The notes beneath the pieces were generated by a model that made no database searches, had not been told where the DNA came from, and saw only the letters and a list, made by a program, of their open reading frames with translations. DNA of 64,000 nt from Macrostomum hystrix (Eukaryota > Platyhelminthes > Macrostomidae). A program made the position numbers and the translations under genes. Numbering within the stretch: the first letter of the stretch is position 1; the number at the start of each line of letters is the position of its first letter. Where the stretch lies: assembly GCA_950097015.1 (NCBI GenBank), contig CATNEN010000037.1:3315501-3379500 (forward strand), written 5' to 3'. This document shows positions 50,464-60,587 of the stretch, piece by piece.

Positions 50464-51534
50464 TCAAACTGTGCTCTCGTACATGACACAGATCAAAGTT
50501 AAGTGCTTATGCTTCTCATGACACTCGGTTGTCATAGCAACAGACTCCACCGGTGCCACAGATTTATCGCTTAGCTGGTGTGGCCGCTGCCGCCGCTGGC
50601 GTCTGTCTTGAAGCCGTTGCCGCGCCGCCGCCAGGCCGGTTGTGCAGGCCAGCAGCGCGAAGTTGAACAGAGAGTCCAGCTCGACCAGCGTGTTCACCAC
50701 CAGCTCCGTGACTGGAGTCTTGCTGCGAACGAAGCCACACACATCTGTGGGGCTCTCCAGCAGGAGGCAGCTGACGGACAGAGCCACCACTAGGCGCACC
50801 GCTTGCCTTTCGCGTCGAAGCATGTGACTCTGACGTCGGTGGTTCGAATCTCCGCGGCCGTTGGCGGCCGAGGCGGGCGCCATCGGGGCGGAGGCTGAGG
50901 CGGCTCGCGGTCTGGTGATGGCGGCTTTGTGCAGAGCGCACACGGTGAGGCAGGTGGCCGTAAACACGGACGCAATGGGCAACACGCCCTGATAGGTGTA
51001 GAATGCGATCTCAACCGCTTGTTCGTATCGCATCGGTGCTTGGCGTGCCGCAGACTCCTGGGCCAGCACCATCAGTATGCTGAGACAGAGGGCCACCAAG
51101 CCTGCCGCAGTTTCCATAGCAACCAAATGCGTCAATTTGAAAGCCGAGCCAGCGCGAACGGCCAGCGGGCAGAAGACGGCTTCGACGCGTGACCAGGAGA
51201 TGAAGGCCATTGTCCAGTTGCGCATGGTCAGGGAGAAGCGCAGTAGGACAGACAGGGCAGTTGCTCCAGGGCCCTGCTGCGAGGATCTGGCGAGGTGTCG
51301 CGCGTAGAAGATGATGACGGAGGCGTGGAAGAGGGCCTCAAAGACGGACATTGCTGCCAGCAGGCGCCGAAGCACCGGGTGCACCGGGGCGCTGGGCCTG
51401 GCGAAGACCGCCAACGCAATGATGGAACAGAGGACATTGACGCCGGAGAGTGGAATGTAAGTGAGCGGCTCAAACGGGTGGACGGCGCCAGTCGTTGCTG
51501 AAGTGGAGCCGTTGCGTCCCACGGTAGTTGCCAT
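50464..51534 (-). CDS. Rhodopsin-class G protein-coupled receptor, divergent, intronless
   Basis: 356 residues from the ATG at 51534. The N-terminus has a possible N-glycosylation site (NGS, residue 8). Seven hydrophobic segments fall near residues 27-46, 54-78, 93-124, 132-158, 176-202, 245-269 and 277-302. Class A landmarks are present in altered form. TM1 has GVNVL. The end of TM3 is SWSRVEAVFCPL, where DRY has become SRV but the A-x-x-x-PL tail is kept. TM5 keeps Pro (GVLPIAS), and NPxxY is replaced by NFALL in TM7. The usual cysteines for the TM3 to ECL2 disulfide are absent. Loop 3 is Ala/Pro/Arg-rich. The tail ends ESTV, a type I PDZ-ligand pattern. It may be a lineage-specific orphan receptor; no ligand class can be assigned. 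Confidence 0.82.
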   Translation of the reverse strand: MATTVGRNGSTSATTGAVHPFEPLTYIPLSGVNVLCSIIALAVFARPSAPVHPVLRRLLAAMSVFEALFHASVIIFYARHLARSSQQGPGATALSVLLRFSLTMRNWTMAFISWSRVEAVFCPLAVRAGSAFKLTHLVAMETAAGLVALCLSILMVLAQESAARQAPMRYEQAVEIAFYTYQGVLPIASVFTATCLTVCALHKAAITRPRAASASAPMAPASAANGRGDSNHRRQSHMLRRERQAVRLVVALSVSCLLLESPTDVCGFVRSKTPVTELVVNTLVELDSLFNFALLACTTGLAAARQRLQDRRQRRQRPHQLSDKSVAPVESVAMTTECHEKHKHLTLICVMYESTV

Positions 51535-53280
51535 TACAACGTAAAATATATTATTTGCTTCCGGAAGACGATAGAAAAATCACGAGTCTCGCACGGCTAT
51601 AACTTATATTCGCGTGAAATTTCATTTGACCTACCAGGCAGCCAATGCTCGGAGACCGAGTCGAACTGTCAGCCGACCAATCTAATAGATTACAGATGAG
51701 GCTAAGAGGCTGCGCCGGAGCAGGCCCAGGGGAAGACTGGAAGAGTTCGATGAGGACTGGATGATGCGTACGGCGAATGGGAAAGTTTTGGGAAGTTTTG
51801 CACCGCCTTCGTGTCTTGACGTGTGCTGCATATTCGTGGACGCAGCTAATACACCGGCGTGGGAAAAGAGCGAGATGAAAGTGACAGTAAACTTTTCGCA
51901 CTCAATATCAGGTTTAGCTAACTGACAACTGGAGCCTCGCTTTTGGAATGCAATGAATTATTTCCACGATAGAAATTTGCTGTAGTTGATTGATTCGTTT
52001 ATTTTTTTGCTGCCGATAGGTGTCCTTGCACTGGGAAATCCAATGTACTTTCTGTGTTGACTACGTGTACCAGTAGTGGTCTACTGTGTTGTTACTTTCT
52101 GATAGAAAACACGTATATAGAAAAAAAAAGTATTAAAAAAATATTAATTCGTTAGTGCAAACTCGCGTTGTGACTACATTGTACTTTGCATTCCCATTGG
52201 GACAGACAGAAAAGAAGGCAAATTTTGCAAATGCTCGTAAGAGCAGTAGAAATTTGCATACTCTCCAGCTTCGTACCGTATACAATTTCGGTCGTTTCAT
52301 TTTTTTTCGAGTACTGTTCGGGAATCCGCTTCTGGTGATTCTGTCTGGCTCATTAGTACGGCTATCGTTTTTGGCTTTGTCCGTCTGTCTATACACATTC
52401 CGATGTTCACAACCAGATTCAAGAGGTAAGAGCTAGCAGGCTACAAGCACCGGATGCATCAGCTTCTCTCCACTCAATGCCCACCCTGTGTGAGCGCGAC
52501 ACGTGCCTCGTCAGTAGCCCTGCCAAGTCGACGCAATGCAATCCGTCTATAGTGGCGACGACCAGTCGAGGTGTTAGTTTTCGAGTCGCGGACAAGTATA
52601 GCGAAAATTACTCCTACTACACTTCTACACACAAAAACGACGCTGGAGTGGTTTATCGCGAGCACTTCCCAATCGCTCAACCTATAGAGCTTTGATAAAA
52701 GCTCTGCCGAAGAACGAACGAACCGTGCGAGCTGCGGAGTCGCGAGTCAGTTCATAAGTGCATATTTCGGTGTCTGTCTTGAGTATCTGGCCCAGTCGTG
52801 CTTTGCTAATCCCAAGGCCAACCAGATTTAGATTGGAAGATTCATGATCAGACGAGGGAACTTTGTAGTGCAGTCGATTCGTCCCAAGCGTAGCGGCTCA
52901 AATTTTCTATAGCTTAATTTGGGTCCGTGCATCTGGCTGTTCAATTGCACGAAAACGTAGAAAAAATGCCGCCAGGACTCGAAACTTTATTCTTCAGTTT
53001 TCTTAGGAACGGTTCTTACATGTATGTTGGTCGTTGCCTGAAGACTCGACTAGTACTCCACGGGTCGCTTACACGGCTTACACTAATAGATAGGCTGTCC
53101 TGCTCATAAAGCCAACTTTTTCTTAGCCTTCCTTGCATTATAAACGAGAATAATTTAATTTCGCTAGCACTGAGTACTGGGGCGATAATTGCATCTCGGG
53201 ACAGTGTGGAGAGGCCAAGCGAGCGACGTGTTAAAAGAAGCTCAACGACTGGGAAGCCTTAATGCGATCCGCTTGCTTAC
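51535..53280. other. Intergenic or intronic DNA with weak frames only
   Basis: Frames at 51551-51901 (minus), 52155-52436 (plus) and 52477-52695 (plus) have no recognisable domain. The 52155 frame is followed by a good donor AAGAG|GTAAGA at about 52428 and preceded by TTCGTTAG, so it might be a non-coding or 5' exon. I do not call it a gene. Confidence 0.35.
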
Positions 53281-53418
53281 CGTTCGTTCGAGCCTTTCTA
53301 TCAACTCTTCTGGGAGTTCGATTCTCTCGCCGCTTCTGTGTCGAGTCGCATGCTGCATATGCAGCTCTCGCACACGCACTTTGTCGAGTTTTTTGTCTTC
53401 TGTTTTGTACGAGAATTC
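53281..53418 (-). CDS. Isolated well-spliced exon of an unrecognised gene
   Basis: On the minus strand a strong acceptor TTCCGTTCTACAG and a strong donor ACG|GTAAGC bound exactly 46 codons in phase 0. The product includes EFSYKTEDKKLDKVRVREL, then HMQHATRHRSGERIELPEEL and ends IERLERT. It is charged and probably helical. The stretch is richer in sense codons than its surroundings. No neighbouring exon was found within about 900 bp on either side, so the gene, its direction of extension and its function are unknown. Two exact splice sites around a phase-neutral frame support it, but chance is possible. Confidence 0.42.
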
Positions 53419-54160
53419 CTGTAGAACGGAAATACAAGTGCTTGTCACCTGCGTACTGTGTAATTAATGCGAGAAAACTCACGACTCGTAAAGGCGACTG
53501 CTGCAAAAAGTAATCAAAACTGGGAAGTCAGTCAGTTTTACACAGAGTGATTTGAGTTATTATTGTAGCTCCTTGTACGAGGGAATGAGCTCACAGCCAA
53601 TGGAAAAATGAAAATTCCTAATTTGGGGTGCAGCTTTGGTTACTGATTTCTGCTCCCCCATCGACGTCATGCGTTAAAAACTGCGGGAAGCTACACCCGT
53701 ATGTAGCCTATGCACGAGTATGCTCCTCGTGGCACTGACTCACTTCTCTAATTGAGTACTCTGGATTAGATTGCGCAGATATTTTTTGGCTGAGTGGAAC
53801 ACTTTATCTATGAGCATAGCTTCCAAATTTATGCTATTCCATAAAAGGTTATAAACAGAACAACTAGACAGACATTGCACAGGGAGCTGGCCAGGCCTAT
53901 TTTAACCCTTACAGTAGGAACTGCTCGGGCACAAGTGACGCCCTACCAATTTTGCATTGCCTACCCCCTCACCCAGGGTACATGAGCATGAGGGTGACAG
54001 CATGTACATGGGCGTAAGTAAAGTGTACACTTGTGCATATATTTATACCCTACATTCCTCGTTTGGCAAAAAGGAAACCGAACATTTACACGGTCGACAC
54101 ATAAACATGCCGTGAAAGCCATAATATTTCCAGCCACAGCAACTAACTGCAAGCCACTTG
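53419..54160. other. Upstream region of the ankyrin-caspase gene, no gene seen
   Basis: No long frame. Just before the caspase ATG lies a pyrimidine stretch then CAGCCACAG (about 54131-54139). This could be a cis- or trans-splice acceptor for the first coding exon. Confidence 0.4.
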
Positions 54161-54999
54161 ATGCTAGACATGGACATTAACGCGCTAATACTCGCAGCTC
54201 GTTGCGGCAGCTGTGAAAGGCTACAAGCTGGGCTGCGGCAAGCACCGGCCTCTACAAGGCGGCGGAGCCTTCTAAATACTCTCTTGACTACGGCGGCTAA
54301 CTGGGGCCACCTGCCGGCGGTCCGGTTTCTGTTGAGAGCCATCGAAGAATATGACTGGAGTCAAGATGCTGGCAAGCTCGATTCGAACTCTGGCGCCGAT
54401 GTCGTCAATAACTTCTTGTTCGGCGCCACCGCTTTGCACCTTGCAATACGTCATAGACATATTGCCATAGTCGAAGAAATTCTAGCCTTCAACCGCGACC
54501 TGGTCAATGTAGCCGACGATGACGGCGTTACGCCTCTGGCCGAATGTTGTCAGCACCAGGTTGGGCTGGAGCTCACCGACCTGCTACTCCGATGGGGAGC
54601 CGATCCCAACCTGGGCTGTCGTCGCTACCAGCGCCGGCCGCTGCATTGGGCCGCTAGCGCGGGCGACCGGAACCTGACGCAGCGCCTGATTGAGTTTGGC
54701 GCCGATCCTGGCGCGCAGGACTGGCGCAACCGTTCGGCGGCGGACGTGGCCTCGTCAGCCGGGCATCCCCAACTTGAGAGAGAGCTTCGTCGAGCTGAAA
54801 CTGATGGCTGGCTGCAGCGTCGAGGGTGTACATCATGGCAGTGCGTTTTGCTTTTTATAAACCAAATAAAATTGCTGATTTTGTTAATATATCCAGCAAA
54901 ACGTATTTAACTTTCTCTTTCAGGCCAGATGTTGTGACATCCAGTCCACCCGAACGCTTGCCACAACAACAGCAACCATTGACGAGCCAGCTTCCAAGA

Positions 55000-55034
<35 letters not shown>

Positions 55035-56376
55035 ACAACAGAAAGAGCTTGCAAACCAGCTTCCAAGACATCAGCAGCAGCAGCAGCAACAGCAACAGCA
55101 GCAACAACAGCTGGAGCTTTCAAACCAGCTTCCAAGACATCAGCAGCAGCAGCAGGAGCAGCAGCTTTCAGCAATAAATCAGTTGGTGCCAACTTGCCCT
55201 ACTGCCTTGACTGCCACGGTGGCCTCGGTTGTGAATTCAAGTCGAATCCGGCCAGCAGTTCCTTTTTATCAACAACAGCAAGAGCGGCAGTGGCAGCAGC
55301 AGTCACTGCAGTCTCCGTCTCGCTACCGATCGGAGTCCGAGCCGCCAGTGCAGCAAATCCAGGCCCCGCTGCCGAGAATCCCAGATCCTCTATTTGACTG
55401 GGATGCCACCGCTGCCTCGTTAGTTGCCCCGGCCATCGATCTGAGCCAGTCTCAGCCAGCCGCAACCCTCCACCAGCTGCAGCAGACATCCCCTCCTAGT
55501 CCTCATAGGCGCTTTACAGAGCCTTCGTTGCAGCCTCTGCAGACGTCAACACGGGCCGAGCCGGCCTATCCGATGTCGTCGATGCCGCGCGGTCTCTGTT
55601 TGGTCTTCAGCAACGAACACTATACCGGCCGTGAGCTTCAGGACAGGCCTGGCACCAGCCACGACGTGAAGCGGATCGAACATTTGTTCGAGGGCCGTCT
55701 GGGCTTCGTTGTAGAGGTGAAAAACGACCTGACTGGTCAGCAGATGCTTGACGAAGCAGCGGCTGCCGCCAAGAAGACTCACCGGCATAGGCGAGCCGAC
55801 CTTTTCGTTTGCTTTATTTTAGCACACGGTGACTCGGGCGGCCAGGTCTACGGCGTTGACGGCGTCAGAGTCCCACTGAACCACATTGCGGCTGCCTTTG
55901 ACGGAACTCGCTGCCAGGAGCTAGCTAGCAAGCCGAAGGTCTTCTTCGTGCAGGCCTGCCGCGGCAATAGGGAGGTCAACGATGCCGTTACTGTCCCCGC
56001 CCGGACGGAGTCAGATGGTCCAGCGCGCCCGCCAACGCTGCTGGAGTTGTCACCGAAAGACACCGATTTCCTCTATGGCTTCGCTTGTTGCGAGGACCAC
56101 CTGGCCTACCGCCGCAGCGACTCCGGCTCTCTGTTCATTCAAACCCTCTGCGACGTCTTGGAAGAGCGGCTGACTGACAAGTCAGCAGAGGTTGATGTGG
56201 ACGACGCCTTGACGGAGACAAGAAGACGTATCTCTGCAGGGCCAGTTGAACAGGCAGTCCGGCTTGTAGGTAAAGCCGGATCAGCAGCGGATATTCAGCG
56301 GATCTACACGTATATGGTGCCAGAGGTGCGAACCACGCTCAGGATGAAGCTGAAGCTGAGCCCGTGCGAATCCTGA
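54161..56376 (+). CDS. Ankyrin-polyQ-caspase fusion protein (initiator-like caspase)
   Basis: Exon 1 is 54161-54840 and exon 2 is 54924-56376. The 83-bp intron (GCA|GTGCGT to CTTTCAG|GCC) restores frame through a shared Gln codon; an in-phase donor at 54826 is an alternative. The product is 710 residues. Residues 1-215 hold about five ankyrin repeats (TALHLAIRHRH, TPLAECCQH, RPLHWAASAGD). Residues 235-310 hold three LPRHQ units each followed by a CAG/CAA Gln run. The caspase domain starts near 455 (LCLVFSNEHYTGRELQDRPG). Visible key residues are R468, His528 in LAHGD, Cys572 in QACRG, and the small-subunit YRRSDSGSLFIQ at 622-633. The interdomain linker has TESDG, a plausible autocleavage site. 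AATAAA follows at 56571. The ATG at 54161 is chosen because it opens the first repeat. Single-step transcript evidence is lacking, but both halves share frame, strand and spacing. Confidence 0.87.
54955..55175 (+). repeat. CAG/CAA polyglutamine tracts in three tandem units
   Basis: Three copies of a unit encoding CAGCTTCCAAGACAT (QLPRH) followed by 5 to 13 Gln codons, with a GAGCTTGCAAACC or GAGCTTTCAAACC link. The unit spacing is about 75 bp. The antisense strand shows long Leu/Ala-rich frames that are only shadows. Confidence 0.93.
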
Positions 56377-57552
56377 CGCCATTTAGCTATTCTCTGTGAA
56401 CACTTAAAGTGAAGCGAGTGTTAAAGTTTATTAGAGTTTTCAACTACTTTAGAGTATAATTTTCTGTGGTTTGAATTTCGCAATTTTCTGCAACTTTGTA
56501 CTTTATAGGACGCTATCCCAGTTTGCATATGCATGTAGCATTCGCTATCAATGTATTAAAAAAATTCAATAATAAATTATAGATGAACAGTTTCTTGTCA
56601 ATATCGTCATATTAAATCTCACCTTTGAATTGTGAGTTTTAGTATATTAGATTTGCTATTTTAGCCCCTCGGAAGCGCAAAAATTAAATCTGGATCAAAT
56701 TAATCCTCTCATTTAATAATGCCCTCCTACGCAAATAAGCAAATAATAAAAAAATGCGCATACTTTGATTTCACACTCTTAACACACTTTTCGGCACCTC
56801 TGAGCGGCCATTTTTCCCGCTTAATTTTATTTGATTGAATGACATGAGAGATGGGGTGGGTGAACAGTCTGATGTACATTGATTACACGAGCTGAGGGAT
56901 AGTTAAAGAGACAAATAGATGATAATGGGAGTCTATAACTTAGGCATCAATTTTAAGTTGGTTTTATCTTTAAAACACCAGAAGATCAAATATACCCGCT
57001 CTAATAAATTGGCAAACTCTGCTGGTTTATCATTGTCATAAACTTGGCTTGTGATTGTGGCTGGGAAAAATTTCTTTACAATCAACAGTTTCGTAGTCGT
57101 AAATAACTAAACAATAAGTTCTAGCCTAATTGAGCTGCAGTAAACATGTTTTCATCTCTTTTCAAGACGAGCATGTAATCACTTCAAAATAAAACTTGAG
57201 CAGGTAGAAATATAAACGTACTACACTCTAAACAATATTTTTCTACCACGAGAGAAAATGTGGACAATAGAAAAAAGTAGGTCAACATCATGTTACAACT
57301 ATTGTTTACTAAAGAATAAACGTAAAGGTAATTTTGATTGGATCAGGAAGCGTGAGAACATTAGAAACGCTCACTTGTTTTTTTCGGAAAAAAGCTAAAA
57401 ATGCACCAAAGAAAAACTTTTACTACAGAGCCTGTTTACTACACCGCACACATCGGTATTTAACCTCGTTGATAAGAGCCTCACAAAGCCAAAGGATATT
57501 TGTCTTAAGTCAAAGTAAAGGATTTCTACTGAACTTCGTCATCCTGCAAGCC
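56377..57552. other. Intergenic region, caspase 3' end to vWA gene 5' end
   Basis: Carries the caspase polyadenylation signal AATAAA at 56571-56576. Otherwise AT-rich with no supported gene. An open frame from 57334 is in frame with the vWA start but lacks signal-peptide character before 57553. Confidence 0.55.
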
Positions 57553-60500
57553 ATGAAACATTATTCTCTGCTCGTCCTTGTGGGCTCTGCTCTCGCTCTT
57601 CAAGTGTGCGCTCAGCTCGGTAAGTTTCCTATTCTCTGACAAAAATCTCAAAGAATACTTTTTAAAGTCAGAAATTCCCAAGCCTAGGACAAGTACAGTT
57701 TCTTTTCGCGACGGTGGTATAATTCTATTCACAACCGGTTTTGTGTTGATCCCCACCAGATCCCGTGTGCGACAGCTGCCCCTCAAAGGACTGCACCTAC
57801 GACAAGGGACTGCTATGCAGCTGTAGCGGCGTCAACCGCACCATCGAGATTATCGACCCGGGTGACCGAAAGTACTTCAACGTCTCGTTGGGCTTCGTTG
57901 TAGACGACACTGGCAGCATGTTGACTGAGATCGCGTCCGTGAAGGCCAGCATTCAAGCTGTCGTCTGTGAGTTCACGTCATTCTTATGACATTCGTAAAT
58001 GAAAATTGTTTAGCAACAACTGGGTTTTCAATTTTAGCTGCCGTGCACAAACATTTCGACAAGCTCGTTATCGGTACTTTCAACGATCCGTACATTTCAA
58101 ACATGATCGAGTCGTCAAATGTCACTGCAATCAACAAATTCGTGAACATCATTAACGCTCATGCTGGCAGTGACTGTCCGGAGATGGCACTGCATGGCAT
58201 TCAGGAGGTGGCGAACCGACTGAGTCCCGGATCCGTCATTTTCGTGTTCACTGACGCGAGTGCCAAGGACCTCACTCTGGAGCCCGCCGTAAAGGCCTTG
58301 CTGCTGTCCAAGAACATCCGGTTAAATGTGCTGGCCACTGGAAGTCTCTGCGGCATGGGTGCCGAATTCGACAGACTCACGAACGCAACAAACGGAACCA
58401 TCTACGTGACACCAGACAAGTCTGATGTCGACTATGTGATGAACTACATCAAGAACTTCGCCAAGTATGATATTCGCTTCATTCGCGGCATGCCGACCAC
58501 TTTGGTTGACCTAAAGATTATCGCCAACGGAAGTGAGTCACAAAGTTAATTGATTAATTTTTGCATGTGCATTGCTATTTAGTATTTCTATTGATGTTTT
58601 CTCATGTATTTTACAATAATTACTTACTACTGATATATGTATTTACTATACTTTGTTGCAGCCTGCTCGTGTAAAACCAGCATCGAAAACTTGGTGTGCG
58701 CTCCACCCCCGACCAGAATCTGTCCATGCCCGGACGGCTTTGAACAGGTCGAGGTGAGGAAGAAGGTCTGCAAGCCCTGTCCATGCGAGCAGCAGAAATA
58801 CGGCTCCCTGGGATTCGTCATGGATGACACCGGATTGCTGGGCAGCGTGTTCTTCTCCGTGCGCACTCTGGTGGCGGGCATCCTGGCAAACAACACGGTG
58901 TTCAAGGACTTCATTGCAGCTCGGTACGGCGCACCTTCTGTAAAAAAGCTCATCCACTCCAGTAACAAGACCGTCATCCAGAACTTTGTCAACGTGATCT
59001 CACCGGCAATCGGAGGCGACTGTCCGCTGAATGCTGCTGTGACAGGCATCGAGGACGCGGCGAAGGAGGCCTTGAACAACTCCATGCTCATTTTGTTCAC
59101 GGACTCATCGGTCAACGACGCAAGCAGGCTGCCCTTTGTAAAGGCCCTGTTGCTATCCAAGAAAATTAAACTCTTTGTGGTCGCAAGTTCATTCTTTTGT
59201 GGTCCCCCAACAAGGAAAGAACTAGTTGATCTGGCCAATGTCACTGGCGGAGGTGTACTGAGGGCGACTTCCAAAGTGTCCGTAAACGAGGTGATTAAAT
59301 TTTTGATACCCGAATAGAGACAAAGCAAATTCTTTAAATCGCTAGATTTTCATTAACTCGTGCGTCTTCGATTCTAGGTTCTGGATTTTATCGCTCTGCC
59401 TGCCGCTGATGAACTTTCTCCACCTTGTTTGGACGACTTGCACTCATTGAAGCGTGCAGCTCGTATGCGAAAACATTACCGATTTTCTGAAAACCCGACC
59501 CTATGCGTTTTTATCCCCTCTATTTATTCTCCATCCCTTCTAATTGCAGCCTGTTGCACATGGATGATCGTTCACAAGTGCAAACCAATTGAATGTAAGA
59601 CGCCCGGCATGCTGTGATGCTTCAAACAAATAGGCTCTTTCTGTGTAGCAATCACGCTTTCGCACTCACCTTTGCTCACAGCTCCCTGCCCGCATGGATA
59701 CAAGCGAGTTGTCACGCACAACCGAGCCTGCGCACCACCCAAAGCCTGCAAGCCAAAGCCCGCAGGATCCCTGGGATTCGTTATTGACGACACCGGATCG
59801 ATGGGTGCCGAGATCTTCGCGGTTCGCATCCAGGTGGGATCCATCATGGCCAATAACACTGTGTTCAAAGACTACATGGTTGCTCGGTTCGGCGATCCTT
59901 ACACGAAAAATGTCATCCGATCCAGTAATGAGACCGTCATCCAGAGCTTCGTGGACGGCATCTTTCCGTCAGGTGGAGGCGACTGTCCAGAGTACGCCAT
60001 GTCGGGCATCGAGGATGCGGCGAAGGAGGCCCTCGATAACTCTGTGCTCATTCTGTTCACAGACGCTGCGCCCAAAGACGCGAACAAGACCGCTGATGTT
60101 GCTGCGCTGCTGGTGTCCAAGAAGACCAAACTGTACGTGATCGCCACTGGCACCTTCTGCGGCCCATCAGTGTACAAAGGAGAATTCGACTACCTGGCTA
60201 GAGCCACCGGCGGCTCCGTCATGACCCTCACTGCCAAGACGTCAGTCGGAGAGGTAGTAGTCTTTGCTAAACCTAAAGCACAAACTGTGAGGTTTTTATG
60301 GACTCGTTGCTTCACCGTAAGAGTTCCAAACAACACATGTTGCCTCGATTTCTTCAGGTGCTAAAATTCATCGGACTGGCTGCTTCCGGCATTACAACGT
60401 TCAGCTCGATGCCCGCTACGTTCGAAGACCTGAAAAACTTGGCGCCTTGTAAGTGATTGTGCTTGCGATTTTCATGATTTGTGGTGCACGAGCTAATTAC

Positions 60501-60587
60501 GCTCGTACATCGCATCGCATTGCAGCAAGCTGGTGCTGGACGGAGGAGATCTCGACCTGCATGTGCGAGTGCTACATGCGGAAGTGA
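57553..60587 (+). CDS. Secreted protein with three von Willebrand A domains, nine exons
   Basis: Exons: 57553-57619, 57760-57966, 58038-58532, 58662-59290, 59378-59462 (or 59453), 59550-59594, 59682-60253, 60358-60448, 60526-60587. All joins are GT-AG and keep frame, giving about 750 residues. A signal peptide, MKHYSLLVLVGSALALQVCA, suggests secretion. Three repeats follow, each with a Cys-rich linker and a vWA domain. The metal site of domain 1 is DDTGSM (71-76), of domain 2 DDTGLL (311-316), of domain 3 DDTGSM (545-550). Domain 1 has SDCPEM and domain 3 GGGDCPEY, the family's second motif; domain 2 has GGDCPLN. Each has an LFTD or VFTD strand. The protein ends SSWCWTEEISTCMCECYMRK. The pattern recalls VWA7/hemicentin-type adhesion or matrix domains; partners are unknown. 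The exon layout suggests serial duplication. Confidence 0.87.

Noticed and set aside
52155-52436. Plus-strand exon with hydrophobic segment and donor GTAAGA
   Set aside because: Codon content is weak, no domain is visible, and no partner exon could be joined in frame.
54907-55192. Poly-Leu and poly-Ala minus frames
   Set aside because: Complement of the CAG/CAA polyglutamine tract.
58627-59328. 233-codon minus-strand frame
   Set aside because: Antisense of the second vWA domain; GT-AG splicing and domain motifs support the plus strand.
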